DNA of 50,130 nt, from NCBI RefSeq assembly GCF_001636695.1, contig NZ_LGEL01000038.1, positions 1 through 50,130 on the forward strand, read 5' to 3'. Shown here piece by piece: positions 1 through 8,796 of this stretch. Within the stretch, counting starts at the first letter, position 1. The number at the start of each line of letters is the position of its first letter. The notes below the pieces were generated by a model that saw nothing but the letters and a program-made list of their open reading frames with translations, had not been told where the DNA came from and made no database searches. Both the position numbers and the translations under genes were made by a program. This DNA is from Pedobacter panaciterrae (GTDB taxonomy: Bacteria > Bacteroidota > Bacteroidia > Sphingobacteriales > Sphingobacteriaceae).

Positions 1-19
1 AGATGTGTATAAGAGACAG
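1..19 (+). other. Tn5 mosaic end (tagmentation adapter)
   Basis: The first 19 bases are identical to the Tn5 transposase mosaic end used in tagmentation libraries, and the inverted copy closes the window. This is a technical sequence; natural DNA starts at about position 20. Confidence 0.95.
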
Positions 20-45
20 TAAAAACCCTATATTAAGCCTTGACT

Positions 46-597
46 ATGCTGTTTGAGGAAGATATTAGAAGCTATTGGGATAAAATGCGCCTTGGTGATA
101 AACAAGCGCTATTTGAATTGTATAATAACATGTATTTTCATTTGATCCGTTTTGGATTGAAAATTAATGCCGATGATGAATTGGTGAAAGATTGCGTTAA
201 TCAGGTGTTTTTGAATTTGTGGGATAAAAGATCTCGTCTGAATACCGTAGATAACGTGAAGTCATATTTAATGACTTCCTTAAGAAGATGTATGCTTGAT
301 CAATTAGCTTATACAGATAAAATGAATGCGGCAGTTAGCAAGATGGGAGCAGAAGAGGAGTATGCCGAGTTATCATACGAAGCAATTATGATAGCTGTGC
401 AGCAGGACGATGAGTTGAAACATAAGCTACAATTGGCTATTAAACAATTAACTCCCCGACAAATGGAGTTGATTCAGTTGAAATTTTTTGATGGTTTAAC
501 ATACGAACAAATAGCTGAGCGTAATTCTCAAACTGTGAAAACAGCATATAATACAATTTACGATGCGATTAAGATGTTGAAAAAACTCTTAAAGTAA
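46..597 (+). CDS. ECF RNA polymerase sigma factor (FecI-like, sigma-70 family)
   Basis: Sigma factor of the extracytoplasmic-function class, about 183 residues, the usual length. The N-terminal half carries region 2 (a helix around LFELYNNMYF, then VFLNLWDK, which binds core polymerase and the -10 element). The C-terminal part carries region 4 (LTPRQMELIQLKFFDGLTYE followed by a helix-turn-helix), which reads the -35 element. An in-frame stop lies at 34-36. I prefer ATG at 46 over TTG at 40, although both are possible. A FecR anti-sigma gene and an STN-containing SusC follow on the same strand, so this factor should be released when SusC binds its ligand and should then transcribe fecR-susCD and the peptidase genes. 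The gap to fecR is unusually long (about 375 bp) because a repeat element lies there. Upstream DNA is missing, so its own promoter is not visible. Confidence 0.9.
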   Translation: MLFEEDIRSYWDKMRLGDKQALFELYNNMYFHLIRFGLKINADDELVKDCVNQVFLNLWDKRSRLNTVDNVKSYLMTSLRRCMLDQLAYTDKMNAAVSKMGAEEEYAELSYEAIMIAVQQDDELKHKLQLAIKQLTPRQMELIQLKFFDGLTYEQIAERNSQTVKTAYNTIYDAIKMLKKLLK

Positions 598-610
598 TTA
601 TTTGTAGTTT

Positions 611-890
611 ACATCTTATGATGGCACACTTTTACATATAGTTAGCATACCTTTTATCTTCAAATCATACTGAACCTTTACCTCATGCTGAACCTTTGCG
701 TCATCTCGACGATAGGAGAGATCTCTTGAACTATGCATGAACAAGAGATCTCTCCTATCGTCGAGATGACGCAAAGGTTCAGCATGAGGTAAAGGTTAAG
801 CATGATTTGAAGATTCAGCCTAACGAATTGGACCATTATACGATGTAAAAGAGTGCCCGTTATATGTAAAAGTGTGCCATTAAAAGATGT
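611..890. repeat. MITE-like element with nested inverted repeats
   Basis: Outer inverted repeats at 611-639 and 862-890 (29 bp, 2 mismatches) include a perfect 18-bp pair starting TGGCACACTTTTACATAT at 622 and ending at 879. Inside are two 71-bp arms, 658-728 and 742-812, with 2 mismatches and a 13-nt loop. A partial direct copy of the terminal motif lies at 842-855. No ORF fits inside, so it is non-autonomous. The inner hairpin core (GTCATCTCGACGATAGGAGA) resembles the hairpin at 31947-32039, so it belongs to a dispersed family. No clear target-site duplication was seen. It separates the sigma gene from fecR and would form a very stable RNA hairpin or terminator-like structure. Confidence 0.8.
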
Positions 891-928
891 ACATCACATT
901 ATTTTATAAAATATTATAGATTTTCTTA

Positions 929-952
929 GGAAAACAAGTCATTTCTGCCGTC
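929..952 (+). promoter_or_regulatory. candidate ECF-sigma promoter for fecR-susCD
   Basis: GGAAAA at 929-934 and CGTC at 949-952 resemble the -35 (GGAAC) and -10 (CGTC) boxes common to many ECF sigma factors, with compatible spacing, 21 bases before the fecR start. It would let the sigma factor drive the operon independently of the repeat element upstream. This is a motif match only. Confidence 0.35.
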
Positions 953-973
953 TGTATAGTAAAAGTAATTACT

Positions 974-2056
974 ATGGTAGGGCTTAAGGATGATTTTTAT
1001 ATTGAAGAACTAATTTGTTGTGAATCCTTTCAGCAATATTGCCTTGGTACTAGCTTTGCAGATCAAATTTCGTGGGATGAATGGATTGAAAGGATTCCAC
1101 ATAGAAAAGCTGATTTTGAAGAAGCAAAAAAAATAGTTAACATCCTAAATGTTAAACAAGGTAGTCGCTTAATTCAGATTAAAGAATTAAAAGAGGGAAT
1201 AAAATACCAGAATGTACTGGCCGAAAAAATTCAATTAAGTAATAGTACTGATTTTAACAATAAACGATCATACCTAAAATATACCATAGGAATGGCCGCG
1301 GCGGTTGTAGCCGTCTTGTTTTTATATTTCTATTTAAATCCATATTCAAAAAAGAAAAGTTTTAACGACATTTCTAAACTTTATTCATCCGGAAACGCTG
1401 TGCGCAAAACCATTATATTAAGTGATGGGACTGTAATAACGCTGGCAAAACACACCTCAATTAAGATAAATAATGCTTTTGATGAGGGAAAAAGAGAATT
1501 GTGGCTTACAGGTGAGGCATTCTTTGATGTAAAACACGATGCAGCCCATCCATTTATTGTACATACTTCTTTTAACGATATAAAGGTTCTGGGAACCACT
1601 TTCAATATAAAGGCTTATCCCCATTCAAAAATTACGGAGACATCACTAATACATGGCAGTGTTCGTATAGATTCTAAAAATAATCCCGGTCGGTTTGTGA
1701 TTTTAAAACCAAATCAAAAGGTAATAAGCAGTAATCAATCCGAAACAAAGGATATAGCTATTAGTAAAGAGTACAAGGTTTTTGCATTGCAAACCGATTC
1801 TTTTTCAAAGCAGCCGGAAGAAACCAAATGGATAAGGAACAGACTTGATATCGATAATCTGCCGTTATCTGCTATTGCCAAAAAACTGCAAGCCTGGTAT
1901 GGCATAGAAGTTTTGATAGTGGATGAGGATGTAAAGGACTACCGATATTCGGGAACATTTGAAAATGAAACTGTTGTTAAAACACTGGAAGCTTTACAAT
2001 TATCCTATCCCTTTAAGTTTGAGATTGAAAATAATAAAATCACCATAAAAAAATAG
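974..2056 (+). CDS. FecR-family anti-sigma factor
   Basis: Single-pass inner-membrane anti-sigma regulator, 360 residues. The cytoplasmic N-terminus (1-100) should bind the ECF sigma factor. A membrane segment lies at about 102-121 (YTIGMAAAVVAVLFLYFY). The periplasmic FecR domain follows, with the hallmark SDGTVITL at 150-157 and GEAFFDVKHDAAHPFIVHT around 180-198. The end matches the DUF4974 domain of Bacteroidota FecR proteins (LPLSAIAKKLQAWYGIEV, then a YSGTF segment). This C-terminal part is thought to contact the STN domain of the cognate SusC, encoded 18 bp downstream. The start ATG at 974 follows a candidate ECF promoter. It couples ligand binding at the outer membrane to release of the sigma factor. 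Assignment is secure; the ligand is inferred from the downstream enzymes. Confidence 0.92.
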   Translation: MVGLKDDFYIEELICCESFQQYCLGTSFADQISWDEWIERIPHRKADFEEAKKIVNILNVKQGSRLIQIKELKEGIKYQNVLAEKIQLSNSTDFNNKRSYLKYTIGMAAAVVAVLFLYFYLNPYSKKKSFNDISKLYSSGNAVRKTIILSDGTVITLAKHTSIKINNAFDEGKRELWLTGEAFFDVKHDAAHPFIVHTSFNDIKVLGTTFNIKAYPHSKITETSLIHGSVRIDSKNNPGRFVILKPNQKVISSNQSETKDIAISKEYKVFALQTDSFSKQPEETKWIRNRLDIDNLPLSAIAKKLQAWYGIEVLIVDEDVKDYRYSGTFENETVVKTLEALQLSYPFKFEIENNKITIKK

Positions 2057-2074
2057 CTATAACCAAGCTATTCA

Positions 2075-5000
2075 ATGATAAAACAACCTAAACCAACAAA
2101 TATGAGAAAACATGTACTTTTAGAACATTCCAGCAGTCATTCTTTAAGCGACAGGATATTATTGAGTATGAAAATTACAGGATTTATTTTGCTCGTTTTA
2201 TGTATGCAGGTATCTGCTGCTGGGTTTGCACAGCAAAAGATTACCATTAATGCCAGGCAGCTAAGTATTAAAGAATTGCTTAAGGCAATTGAGAAACAAA
2301 CAGAGTATCGTTTTGTATATAGTAACAACACAATTTCGAGTAGTAATAAGAATTCTCTTAATGTTCAGGATGTATCACTAGATGAAGCAATGAGCCAGAT
2401 TTTAAAGGATACAAAACTTACGTATGCTTTAAAGGAAAGCAATCTGGTGGTAATTTATCCAACAGTATTGGCCAATAGAAAAGATATTGTTGTAACCGGG
2501 AAAGTTGTTGATGATACAGGGTTACCAATACCTGGTGTTTCGATTAAAGTTTCGGGCCTGGCAATAGCTGCTGTAACTGATGCTAATGGTGATTACAATA
2601 TAGGTGTGCCCGATAATTCTTCTAATCTTGAGTTTTCATTTGTAGGTTACGCAAAGCAGCTTGTTAGCGTAGGGAATAGGAAGGTAATTAATATAACACT
2701 GAAAACTGATAGCCAGAATTTGCAGGAAATAACAGTTACAGGTTACACAAGTTATACAAAAGAACAATCTGCAAGTGCATCATCTGTGGTTTCAGGTAAG
2801 GATATGAGCCAGGTTCCCCTTTCAACTTTCGATCAGATTTTGCAAGGTAGGGTAGCTGGTTTACAAGTGTCTTCAGGATCTGGCCAGCCGGGTACCAGTG
2901 CTCAGGTTATTCTAAGAGGAATAGGGACCATAAACGGGAATACCTCTCCATTGTATGTTTTAGATGGAATACCTGTTGAGGATGCCTATTTTCAAACATT
3001 AAATCCTTCAGATTTTGAAAGTGTTACTGTTTTGAAAGATGCAACTTCAAAAGCGCAGTATGGTTCAAAAGGAGCCAATGGTGTAATTGTGATTACCACA
3101 AAAAAAGGTAAATCAGGAAAGGTTCAGTTTAACTATAAATCTCAATATGGTATATCTAAGTTAACCTCGCCGAAGTTTAATATGATGAATACCACACAAA
3201 GGCTCCAGTTTGAAGAAGAAATAGGACTTGAAACAGGGTCAGAAATAGGACCAGGCTGGACTTTCTCTAAAAAGAACCCTGAATATGCTGATATGACTTC
3301 AGCGGAAAAAAACAGAGCAGATTTTATTTTGGATAGTATTGGTAAAATAAACACCGACTGGAAGGATATTTTCTTTAGAACAGGGAAGTTTACAGAACAA
3401 CAGGTTGATGCAAGTGGAGGTAATGAAAACGTGAGGTTTTATAGCTCTTTAAATTACTATAAACAAGATGGTATTGCAGTTAGATCTGGTTTAGAACGTT
3501 ATTCATTAAGAAATAATGTAGATTTTAACGCAGGTAGGTTCTCTGCTTCCATAAATACCAGTTTGGGTTATTCAGAATCAAGCTTTATTGAACGTGAGGG
3601 ATCAAGCAGCGGAAGTAATCCTTTGTCGGCAGTATACTATGCGCTTCCATATGAATATCCTTATGCTTCTGACGGTACATTAGTTCATTATGGTAATTCG
3701 GATGATTATGGAATTTATGACCAACGAGAGGGAAGTAACGCCTTAGAAAGGTTGCTGAATACCACTAATAAGACCAATCAGTACAAAACAATTTTAAGTG
3801 GTTCATTAAATTATAAAATTACTGACGATTTGACTGTTAAAACCAGATTAGGGGTAGATTTTAGAGAATCTACCGATGAACGTTTTATTAGGCCAGATTC
3901 ATATTCCGGATCAAACGAGAATGGAGAAAAGGGGAGCTTTGGTGAAAATTTACGACGTAATTTCTCAATGATCTCAACTTCCGGACTAACCTATTCAAAG
4001 GCCATTGATAAACACAACTTTGAAGTAACAGGACTTTATGAGATCACCAAGCAACATTTCAGAAGCTTTGGATATACTGCTTACGGTATAGATCCACGAT
4101 TACCTGAAACTCCGGCCGGCGCAACTCCGGGTTCTGATGAAAACTCATTTATTCCTGAATTTAATGGCGGAAGAACAAGAAATGCACTGATCTCATATAT
4201 AGCGCTTGGCCGTTATACCTTTGATGATCGATATACACTTAACGCGAGTTATAGATATGATGGATCTTCAACATTACCTTTAAAGAACAGATGGCATGGC
4301 TTTTACTCAGTAGGTTTTGCATGGAATGTTAAGAAAGAAAATTTCCTTGCCAACAGCGAGTTTATCAATGATTTAAGGTTCCGTGCAAGTTATGGAACTA
4401 CTGCGAGTCCATTTCCGGGTAACTTCACCTACCTGCCAACATTTGCAACTACTTCTTATGGTGGTAACAGCGGAATTTATCCTAATGCTTACGGTAGTGC
4501 AAACTATGATTGGGAATATGCTAAGGATTTGAATATTGGCTTTGATTTGGATGTATGGAATAACCGGATACATTTGGTAACCGATATTTATAACAAGGAA
4601 ACAGCAAACCTGTTTTTAGATCTTCCGGTTTCACTTACTTCGGGGGTTGGTGCATTGCCTTTAAATGCGGGTTCAATGCGTAACAGAGGTATAGAAACTG
4701 AGCTTAGAGTAGATGTGATTAGAAATGAATCTTTAAAATGGAATGTGGGACTTAACTTTGCTTACAACAAAAATAAGATCACTTCATTAGCAGGGTCTGA
4801 AGGATTCGAGAAAAATACCACAGAGATTGTAAGGGAAGGATTGCCTTATGGATCTCACTATGCGCCTAAATGGGCTGGGGTAGATCCAAAAACAGGAGAT
4901 CCATTATATTATAATCCAGATGGGACCAAGACATCAGATTATAATGCTACAACAATGAGTGTGGCGGAGTTTGGTAGTCTTTACCCACCTTTTACAGGAG

Positions 5001-5455
5001 GCTTTAATACCTCTTTAACCTATAAGGGAGTGAATTTAACAGCCCTGTTTAGTTTTGCAAACCATGTGTATAGATATAATAATGAGGATTATTACAATGA
5101 AAATCCAAGTTTTGGAACAAGTGGGCAATCTGTAAGGATGCTTTATAACAGGTGGAAAAAAGAGGGAGATGAGGCTCTTTTACCAAGATATGGTGCGAAA
5201 AGAAGTTATTCATCTAAGGATATTCAGGATGCCTCTTATATCAGACTAAGAAATGTGAATTTGAATTATTCACTGCCAAAAAAATTATTGGCGGGTACTA
5301 AATTCATCAGCGGTGTAACCGTATTTGCTCAGGCTAGTAATCTTGTTACCTGGACAAAGTGGAAGGGTTTTGATCCTGAGGATAGTAATGGGGAAGCCAT
5401 GTTTGATTATCCAAGTTCAAGGACATATACCTTTGGTTTAAATGTTAATTTCTAA
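2075..5455 (+). CDS. SusC/RagA TonB-linked outer-membrane transporter with STN signalling domain
   Basis: Outer-membrane TonB-dependent transporter, 1126 residues. Order: long N-region, signal peptide at about 33-52 (ending SAAGFA), STN (secretin/TonB N-terminal) domain at about 55-125, carboxypeptidase-regulatory-like beta domain starting VTGKVVDDTGLPIPGVSIKV, TonB plug (ITVTGYTSY... with QVILRGIGTING), then a long beta-barrel ending in YTFGLNVNF with the aromatic terminus of outer-membrane proteins. The STN domain marks a transducer that signals to the FecR/sigma pair just upstream. ATG at 2102 is an alternative start giving a shorter N-region. It partners the SusD gene that begins 10 bp after its stop. 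The two downstream peptidases suggest the cargo is a peptide polymer or its fragments, probably cyanophycin-derived, rather than a glycan; no glycoside hydrolase is present in this operon. Confidence 0.93.
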   Translation: MIKQPKPTNMRKHVLLEHSSSHSLSDRILLSMKITGFILLVLCMQVSAAGFAQQKITINARQLSIKELLKAIEKQTEYRFVYSNNTISSSNKNSLNVQDVSLDEAMSQILKDTKLTYALKESNLVVIYPTVLANRKDIVVTGKVVDDTGLPIPGVSIKVSGLAIAAVTDANGDYNIGVPDNSSNLEFSFVGYAKQLVSVGNRKVINITLKTDSQNLQEITVTGYTSYTKEQSASASSVVSGKDMSQVPLSTFDQILQGRVAGLQVSSGSGQPGTSAQVILRGIGTINGNTSPLYVLDGIPVEDAYFQTLNPSDFESVTVLKDATSKAQYGSKGANGVIVITTKKGKSGKVQFNYKSQYGISKLTSPKFNMMNTTQRLQFEEEIGLETGSEIGPGWTFSKKNPEYADMTSAEKNRADFILDSIGKINTDWKDIFFRTGKFTEQQVDASGGNENVRFYSSLNYYKQDGIAVRSGLERYSLRNNVDFNAGRFSASINTSLGYSESSFIEREGSSSGSNPLSAVYYALPYEYPYASDGTLVHYGNSDDYGIYDQREGSNALERLLNTTNKTNQYKTILSGSLNYKITDDLTVKTRLGVDFRESTDERFIRPDSYSGSNENGEKGSFGENLRRNFSMISTSGLTYSKAIDKHNFEVTGLYEITKQHFRSFGYTAYGIDPRLPETPAGATPGSDENSFIPEFNGGRTRNALISYIALGRYTFDDRYTLNASYRYDGSSTLPLKNRWHGFYSVGFAWNVKKENFLANSEFINDLRFRASYGTTASPFPGNFTYLPTFATTSYGGNSGIYPNAYGSANYDWEYAKDLNIGFDLDVWNNRIHLVTDIYNKETANLFLDLPVSLTSGVGALPLNAGSMRNRGIETELRVDVIRNESLKWNVGLNFAYNKNKITSLAGSEGFEKNTTEIVREGLPYGSHYAPKWAGVDPKTGDPLYYNPDGTKTSDYNATTMSVAEFGSLYPPFTGGFNTSLTYKGVNLTALFSFANHVYRYNNEDYYNENPSFGTSGQSVRMLYNRWKKEGDEALLPRYGAKRSYSSKDIQDASYIRLRNVNLNYSLPKKLLAGTKFISGVTVFAQASNLVTWTKWKGFDPEDSNGEAMFDYPSSRTYTFGLNVNF

Positions 5456-5465
5456 TTGTACAATC

Positions 5466-6869
5466 ATGTTAAAATATTATAGCAATAAACTTTCTCTTTG
5501 TGTCATTTTTTTGATGGCCTTTTTAGCAGCGTCCTGCACCAAGGAGCTGGATTTGAAACCATCCGATACAATTGATGACTCAAAAGCATTTCAAACAGTT
5601 TCAGATCTTAACGGAGGTTTAATTGGAGCTTATGCTTCATTAGGCGCCTCAACAATAACAAATGTATCTCTTACTTCTGATGAATGTACCTTGCCAAGTG
5701 AAAATAGCACTGGCCGTGGTGTATCTACCTATCGGTGGCAGTATGATGGAAGTAACGGTACAATTACGGCAGGATGGGAAAGCAACTACATTTCTATAGA
5801 CAGGGTGAACCGTGTACTTGCCTACGTGGATAAGGTAAAGTCAAAATCATCAGAAGAGGGACTTAAAAATCAATATAAAGGAGAGTTATTGGCACTTAGG
5901 GCATATTGCCACTTTGAGTTACTTAGAAACTTTGCTTCTAAATACGAAGCTTCTGCAATGGGAGTGCCATATATGGAGGTGTCAGAAGTTTCCAATCCGG
6001 GCAGATTAACTTTTGCAGAATCTATAAACAAAATTAAATCTGATCTTTTAGCAGCAAAAGGACTAATCCCTTCAGATTTTGATGACAATACAAGAATCAC
6101 CCTAAATGCAGTTTCTGCAATGCAGGCCAGGGTGGCGCTATATGAAAAAAATTGGGATGATGCTATTAAATACAGCACAGAGGTGATTAATGTAGCTCCT
6201 TTAGCAAGCATAAATGACTTCTCAGATATCTGGAAAGATAAAACAGATGACGAAGTGATATGGAAACTGAAAAGAGTAGCTGGAGATAGTCGCCTGGGTG
6301 ATTTCTATTATGATATTAAAAATATTGTAGTATATGCGCCAGCTTTTGAATTGATAAATACCTATGATAAGGTTAATGATGTAAGATACGCTGCCTACGT
6401 GAAATTTGACGATACGCGCGGTGCAGGTAAATCTAAATATAGTGTAAACAAATATCTTGAAGGAAGTTCGGGCTTGCCAAATCTTACTGATGTAAAACTT
6501 TACAGAACTGGGGAAATGTACCTGATTAGAGCTGAAGCTTATGCTGAAAAAAGTAATATTCAGTTGTCGGAACAGGATTTGAATGAACTTAGGACTGCAA
6601 GGATTAAACACTATACAGACGTTTCTTTTGCAGATAAGTCCTCTCTGTTAACAGCAATTGTTTTAGAACGATATAAAGAGCTGGCTTTTGAAGGACATAG
6701 GTTTTTTGACCTTAGAAGAAACAACTTACCGGTAACCCGTGAACCTGCAGATGCAATTAATGCATTAGGTGCAATAAACTTGACCTCGGCAAATAAAGAA
6801 TATGCTTACCCGATTCCTAACGCCGAAATCAAAGCGAATCCTAACGTTAAACAAAACCCATTATATTAA
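5466..6869 (+). CDS. SusD/RagB-family nutrient-binding outer-membrane lipoprotein
   Basis: Surface lipoprotein that forms the lid of the SusC channel, 467 residues. The signal peptide ends in a lipobox (LAASC) with the lipidated Cys at residue 24, followed by KELDLKPSD, typical of SusD. TPR-like helices follow (GELLALRAYCHFELLRNFA is the classic SusD signature), and the end carries the RagB motif FEGHRFFDLRR and the terminal NPNVKQNPLY. An upstream in-frame ATG at 5442 lies inside susC and would spoil the signal peptide, so I chose ATG 5466. It is translated with susC and followed within 12 bp by the isoaspartyl peptidase gene, so it belongs to the same operon. Ligand inferred, not visible: cyanophycin or other Asp/Arg-rich peptide. 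Confidence 0.93.
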   Translation: MLKYYSNKLSLCVIFLMAFLAASCTKELDLKPSDTIDDSKAFQTVSDLNGGLIGAYASLGASTITNVSLTSDECTLPSENSTGRGVSTYRWQYDGSNGTITAGWESNYISIDRVNRVLAYVDKVKSKSSEEGLKNQYKGELLALRAYCHFELLRNFASKYEASAMGVPYMEVSEVSNPGRLTFAESINKIKSDLLAAKGLIPSDFDDNTRITLNAVSAMQARVALYEKNWDDAIKYSTEVINVAPLASINDFSDIWKDKTDDEVIWKLKRVAGDSRLGDFYYDIKNIVVYAPAFELINTYDKVNDVRYAAYVKFDDTRGAGKSKYSVNKYLEGSSGLPNLTDVKLYRTGEMYLIRAEAYAEKSNIQLSEQDLNELRTARIKHYTDVSFADKSSLLTAIVLERYKELAFEGHRFFDLRRNNLPVTREPADAINALGAINLTSANKEYAYPIPNAEIKANPNVKQNPLY

Positions 6870-6881
6870 ATACGATAACAT

Positions 6882-7907
6882 ATGAAATTTAAGCTTAATT
6901 ATTGCTTTGCTGTTTTATTGCTGCTTGCATGTTCTAATCTACAGGCACAAAAAAAATATGTATTAGTTGTGCATGGGGGGGCAGGGACAATTTTAAAAAG
7001 CACCATGACTCCTGAAAAGGAGGCCGCATATACCGCAGCATTAACAAAGGCTTTGCAGCAAGGCTATAATGCGATTAAATCAGGTAAAACTAGCCTGGAT
7101 GCAGTAGAAGCAGCAATACATGTACTTGAAGATTCGCCATTGTTTAATGCCGGTAAGGGTGCAGTTTTTACTCATGATGGTAAAAATGAAATGGACGCGG
7201 CAATTATGGATGGCAAAAGTTTAAAAGCAGGTGCTGTTGCTGGAGTAACGGTAATTCGTAATCCCATTACTGCCGCAAGGGCCGTAATGGAAAAATCTGA
7301 ACATGTAATGATGGTTAGCAGAGGAGCAGAGGAGTTTGCAAAGCAGTGTAGGGTAGAGATTGTTGATCCTAAATATTTTTATACTAAAGAACGTTGGGAT
7401 GGTTTGCAGGAAGCTATAAAAGAAGATTCTGTGAAAGCTGTACTTGATCATGGTAATAAAAAATCTTTGAAACTGGGAACGATAAATAGAGATTATAAAT
7501 TCGGAACAGTTGGTGCTGTGGCACTTGACAAGATGGGTAATCTTGCTGCCGGAACTTCTACTGGAGGTATGACGAACAAAAAGTATGGGCGAGTTGGTGA
7601 TTCTCCAATTATCGGTGCAGGTACTTATGCTAATAACCTGACTGCTGGTATCTCATGTACAGGCTGGGGTGAGTTTTATATCAGAAGTGTAGTAGCTTAT
7701 GATGTTTCAGCTATGATGGAGTATAAAAATCTATCGGTAGCGGATGCATCAAAGAAAGCGCTTGATAAAATGGAAAAGCTAGGTGGAGACGGTGGACTAA
7801 TAGCGCTTGACAAAAACGGAAACGTGGCCATGCCCTTTAATACGGAAGGAATGTACAGAGGTACTGTAACAGAAGATGGTAAAATAGAAGTATTGATTTA
7901 TAAATGA
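6882..7907 (+). CDS. secreted isoaspartyl peptidase / plant-type L-asparaginase (Ntn hydrolase)
   Basis: Ntn-hydrolase that cleaves beta-aspartyl (isoaspartyl) dipeptides and sometimes asparagine, 341 residues, the family's normal length. Visible signatures: VVHGGAGT at 29-36, the autoproteolysis site KFGTVGAVA with the nucleophile Thr209 after Gly208, GTSTGG at 224-229 and GRVGDSPIIGAGTYA at 236-250, which bind substrate. An N-terminal export signal ends near LQAQ (a Cys at 17 could alternatively be lipidated), placing the enzyme in the periplasm or on the membrane. The next gene overlaps its stop by 4 bp (ATGA) and encodes a cyanophycinase; that enzyme releases beta-Asp-Arg dipeptides, which is the type of substrate this enzyme hydrolyses to Asp and Arg. 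Family assignment is firm; cyanophycin specificity is inferred from context. Confidence 0.93.
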   Translation: MKFKLNYCFAVLLLLACSNLQAQKKYVLVVHGGAGTILKSTMTPEKEAAYTAALTKALQQGYNAIKSGKTSLDAVEAAIHVLEDSPLFNAGKGAVFTHDGKNEMDAAIMDGKSLKAGAVAGVTVIRNPITAARAVMEKSEHVMMVSRGAEEFAKQCRVEIVDPKYFYTKERWDGLQEAIKEDSVKAVLDHGNKKSLKLGTINRDYKFGTVGAVALDKMGNLAAGTSTGGMTNKKYGRVGDSPIIGAGTYANNLTAGISCTGWGEFYIRSVVAYDVSAMMEYKNLSVADASKKALDKMEKLGGDGGLIALDKNGNVAMPFNTEGMYRGTVTEDGKIEVLIYK

Positions 7908-8779
7908 TGGTCTTAAATATTTTAGAGAAAGTAAGGTTAAAGCAAGTTTTTGTTTATGCACTCATATTGTGTAGCTATTCTTCAATTGCGCAACAAAAAA
8001 CTTCACCAAAGGGAAGTTTATTTATAATCGGGGGAGGTTCCCGTTCTCCGGAATTGGTGCAGAAATTAATTAAAACCGCAAATCTGGGCCCCAAAGATTA
8101 TATGATAGTTCTCCCTATGTCTAGTGGTGATCCTATCGGTTCTTTTAATGCCATTAAAGAAGAGCTTTCTGCTCAGGCAGCAAATAGTATCGGATATCTT
8201 AATTTTACCGCTGAAAGCGCTGGTAATAAGCAATTGCTTGATTCCTTATCAGGTGCAAAACTTATTTTTATAACGGGTGGCGATCAAAGCCGCTTTATGA
8301 AGGTTGTACTAAATACTCCGATTTATAAAGCGATCCATCAGGCGTATAATAACGGTGCAACTGTAGCAGGAACGAGCGCCGGTGCCGCCGTAATGAGTAA
8401 ATACATGATTACGGGAAGTCAACTGGTAGGAGATACTGCCTATAGAGAAACTTTTAATAAATTGGTTGACAAGAATATTGAATTTGAACAAGGTTTAGGT
8501 CTGCTTACTTCAGTTATTATTGATCAGCATTTTATTAAGAGAAGTAGATTTAACAGACTTCTTTCTGCATTGGCGGCACACCCAACATTTGATTGTGTTG
8601 GAATTGACGAAGGTACGGCGATAATAGTACAAGGGAAGAAGATTGAGGTTGCGGGAGTTAGTCAGGTACTAAGAATAGCAGATCCTAAAAACTTGAAAAC
8701 CACAAAAACAGGACATATAAAAATGGAGAGCCTTCGCTTTAATATGTTTACAGAAGGGGATGTGTTTTACGTAAAATAG
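7904..8779 (+). CDS. secreted cyanophycinase (peptidase family S51)
   Basis: Serine peptidase of family S51, 291 residues, with an N-terminal signal peptide ending near SIAQQ. The nucleophile elbow GTSAGA places Ser158. H209 lies in DQHFIKRSRFNRL and E236 in GIDEGTA; the His-Glu spacing of 27 equals that of the Synechocystis CphB triad (Ser132, His174, Glu201, from memory). The substrate-pocket residues of CphB, Asp172, Gln173, Arg178, Arg180 and Arg183, correspond exactly to D207, Q208, R213, R215 and R218 here, and GGDQ (Q128) matches Gln101. This argues for a true cyanophycin-degrading enzyme rather than the PepE dipeptidase branch of S51. It overlaps the isoaspartyl peptidase gene by 4 bp, implying translational coupling. 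ATG 7907 is an equally possible start. The predicted product is beta-Asp-Arg dipeptide. Confidence 0.9.
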   Translation: MMVLNILEKVRLKQVFVYALILCSYSSIAQQKTSPKGSLFIIGGGSRSPELVQKLIKTANLGPKDYMIVLPMSSGDPIGSFNAIKEELSAQAANSIGYLNFTAESAGNKQLLDSLSGAKLIFITGGDQSRFMKVVLNTPIYKAIHQAYNNGATVAGTSAGAAVMSKYMITGSQLVGDTAYRETFNKLVDKNIEFEQGLGLLTSVIIDQHFIKRSRFNRLLSALAAHPTFDCVGIDEGTAIIVQGKKIEVAGVSQVLRIADPKNLKTTKTGHIKMESLRFNMFTEGDVFYVK

Positions 8780-8796
8780 CTAATAATGTATGCTGG

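Noticed and set aside
611-890. Complete insertion sequence or CRISPR
   Set aside because: No transposase frame, and the repeats are two inverted pairs rather than regular spaced direct repeats.
5442-5465. Upstream start for the first SusD
   Set aside because: It would place eight extra residues before the signal peptide and lies inside the susC frame.
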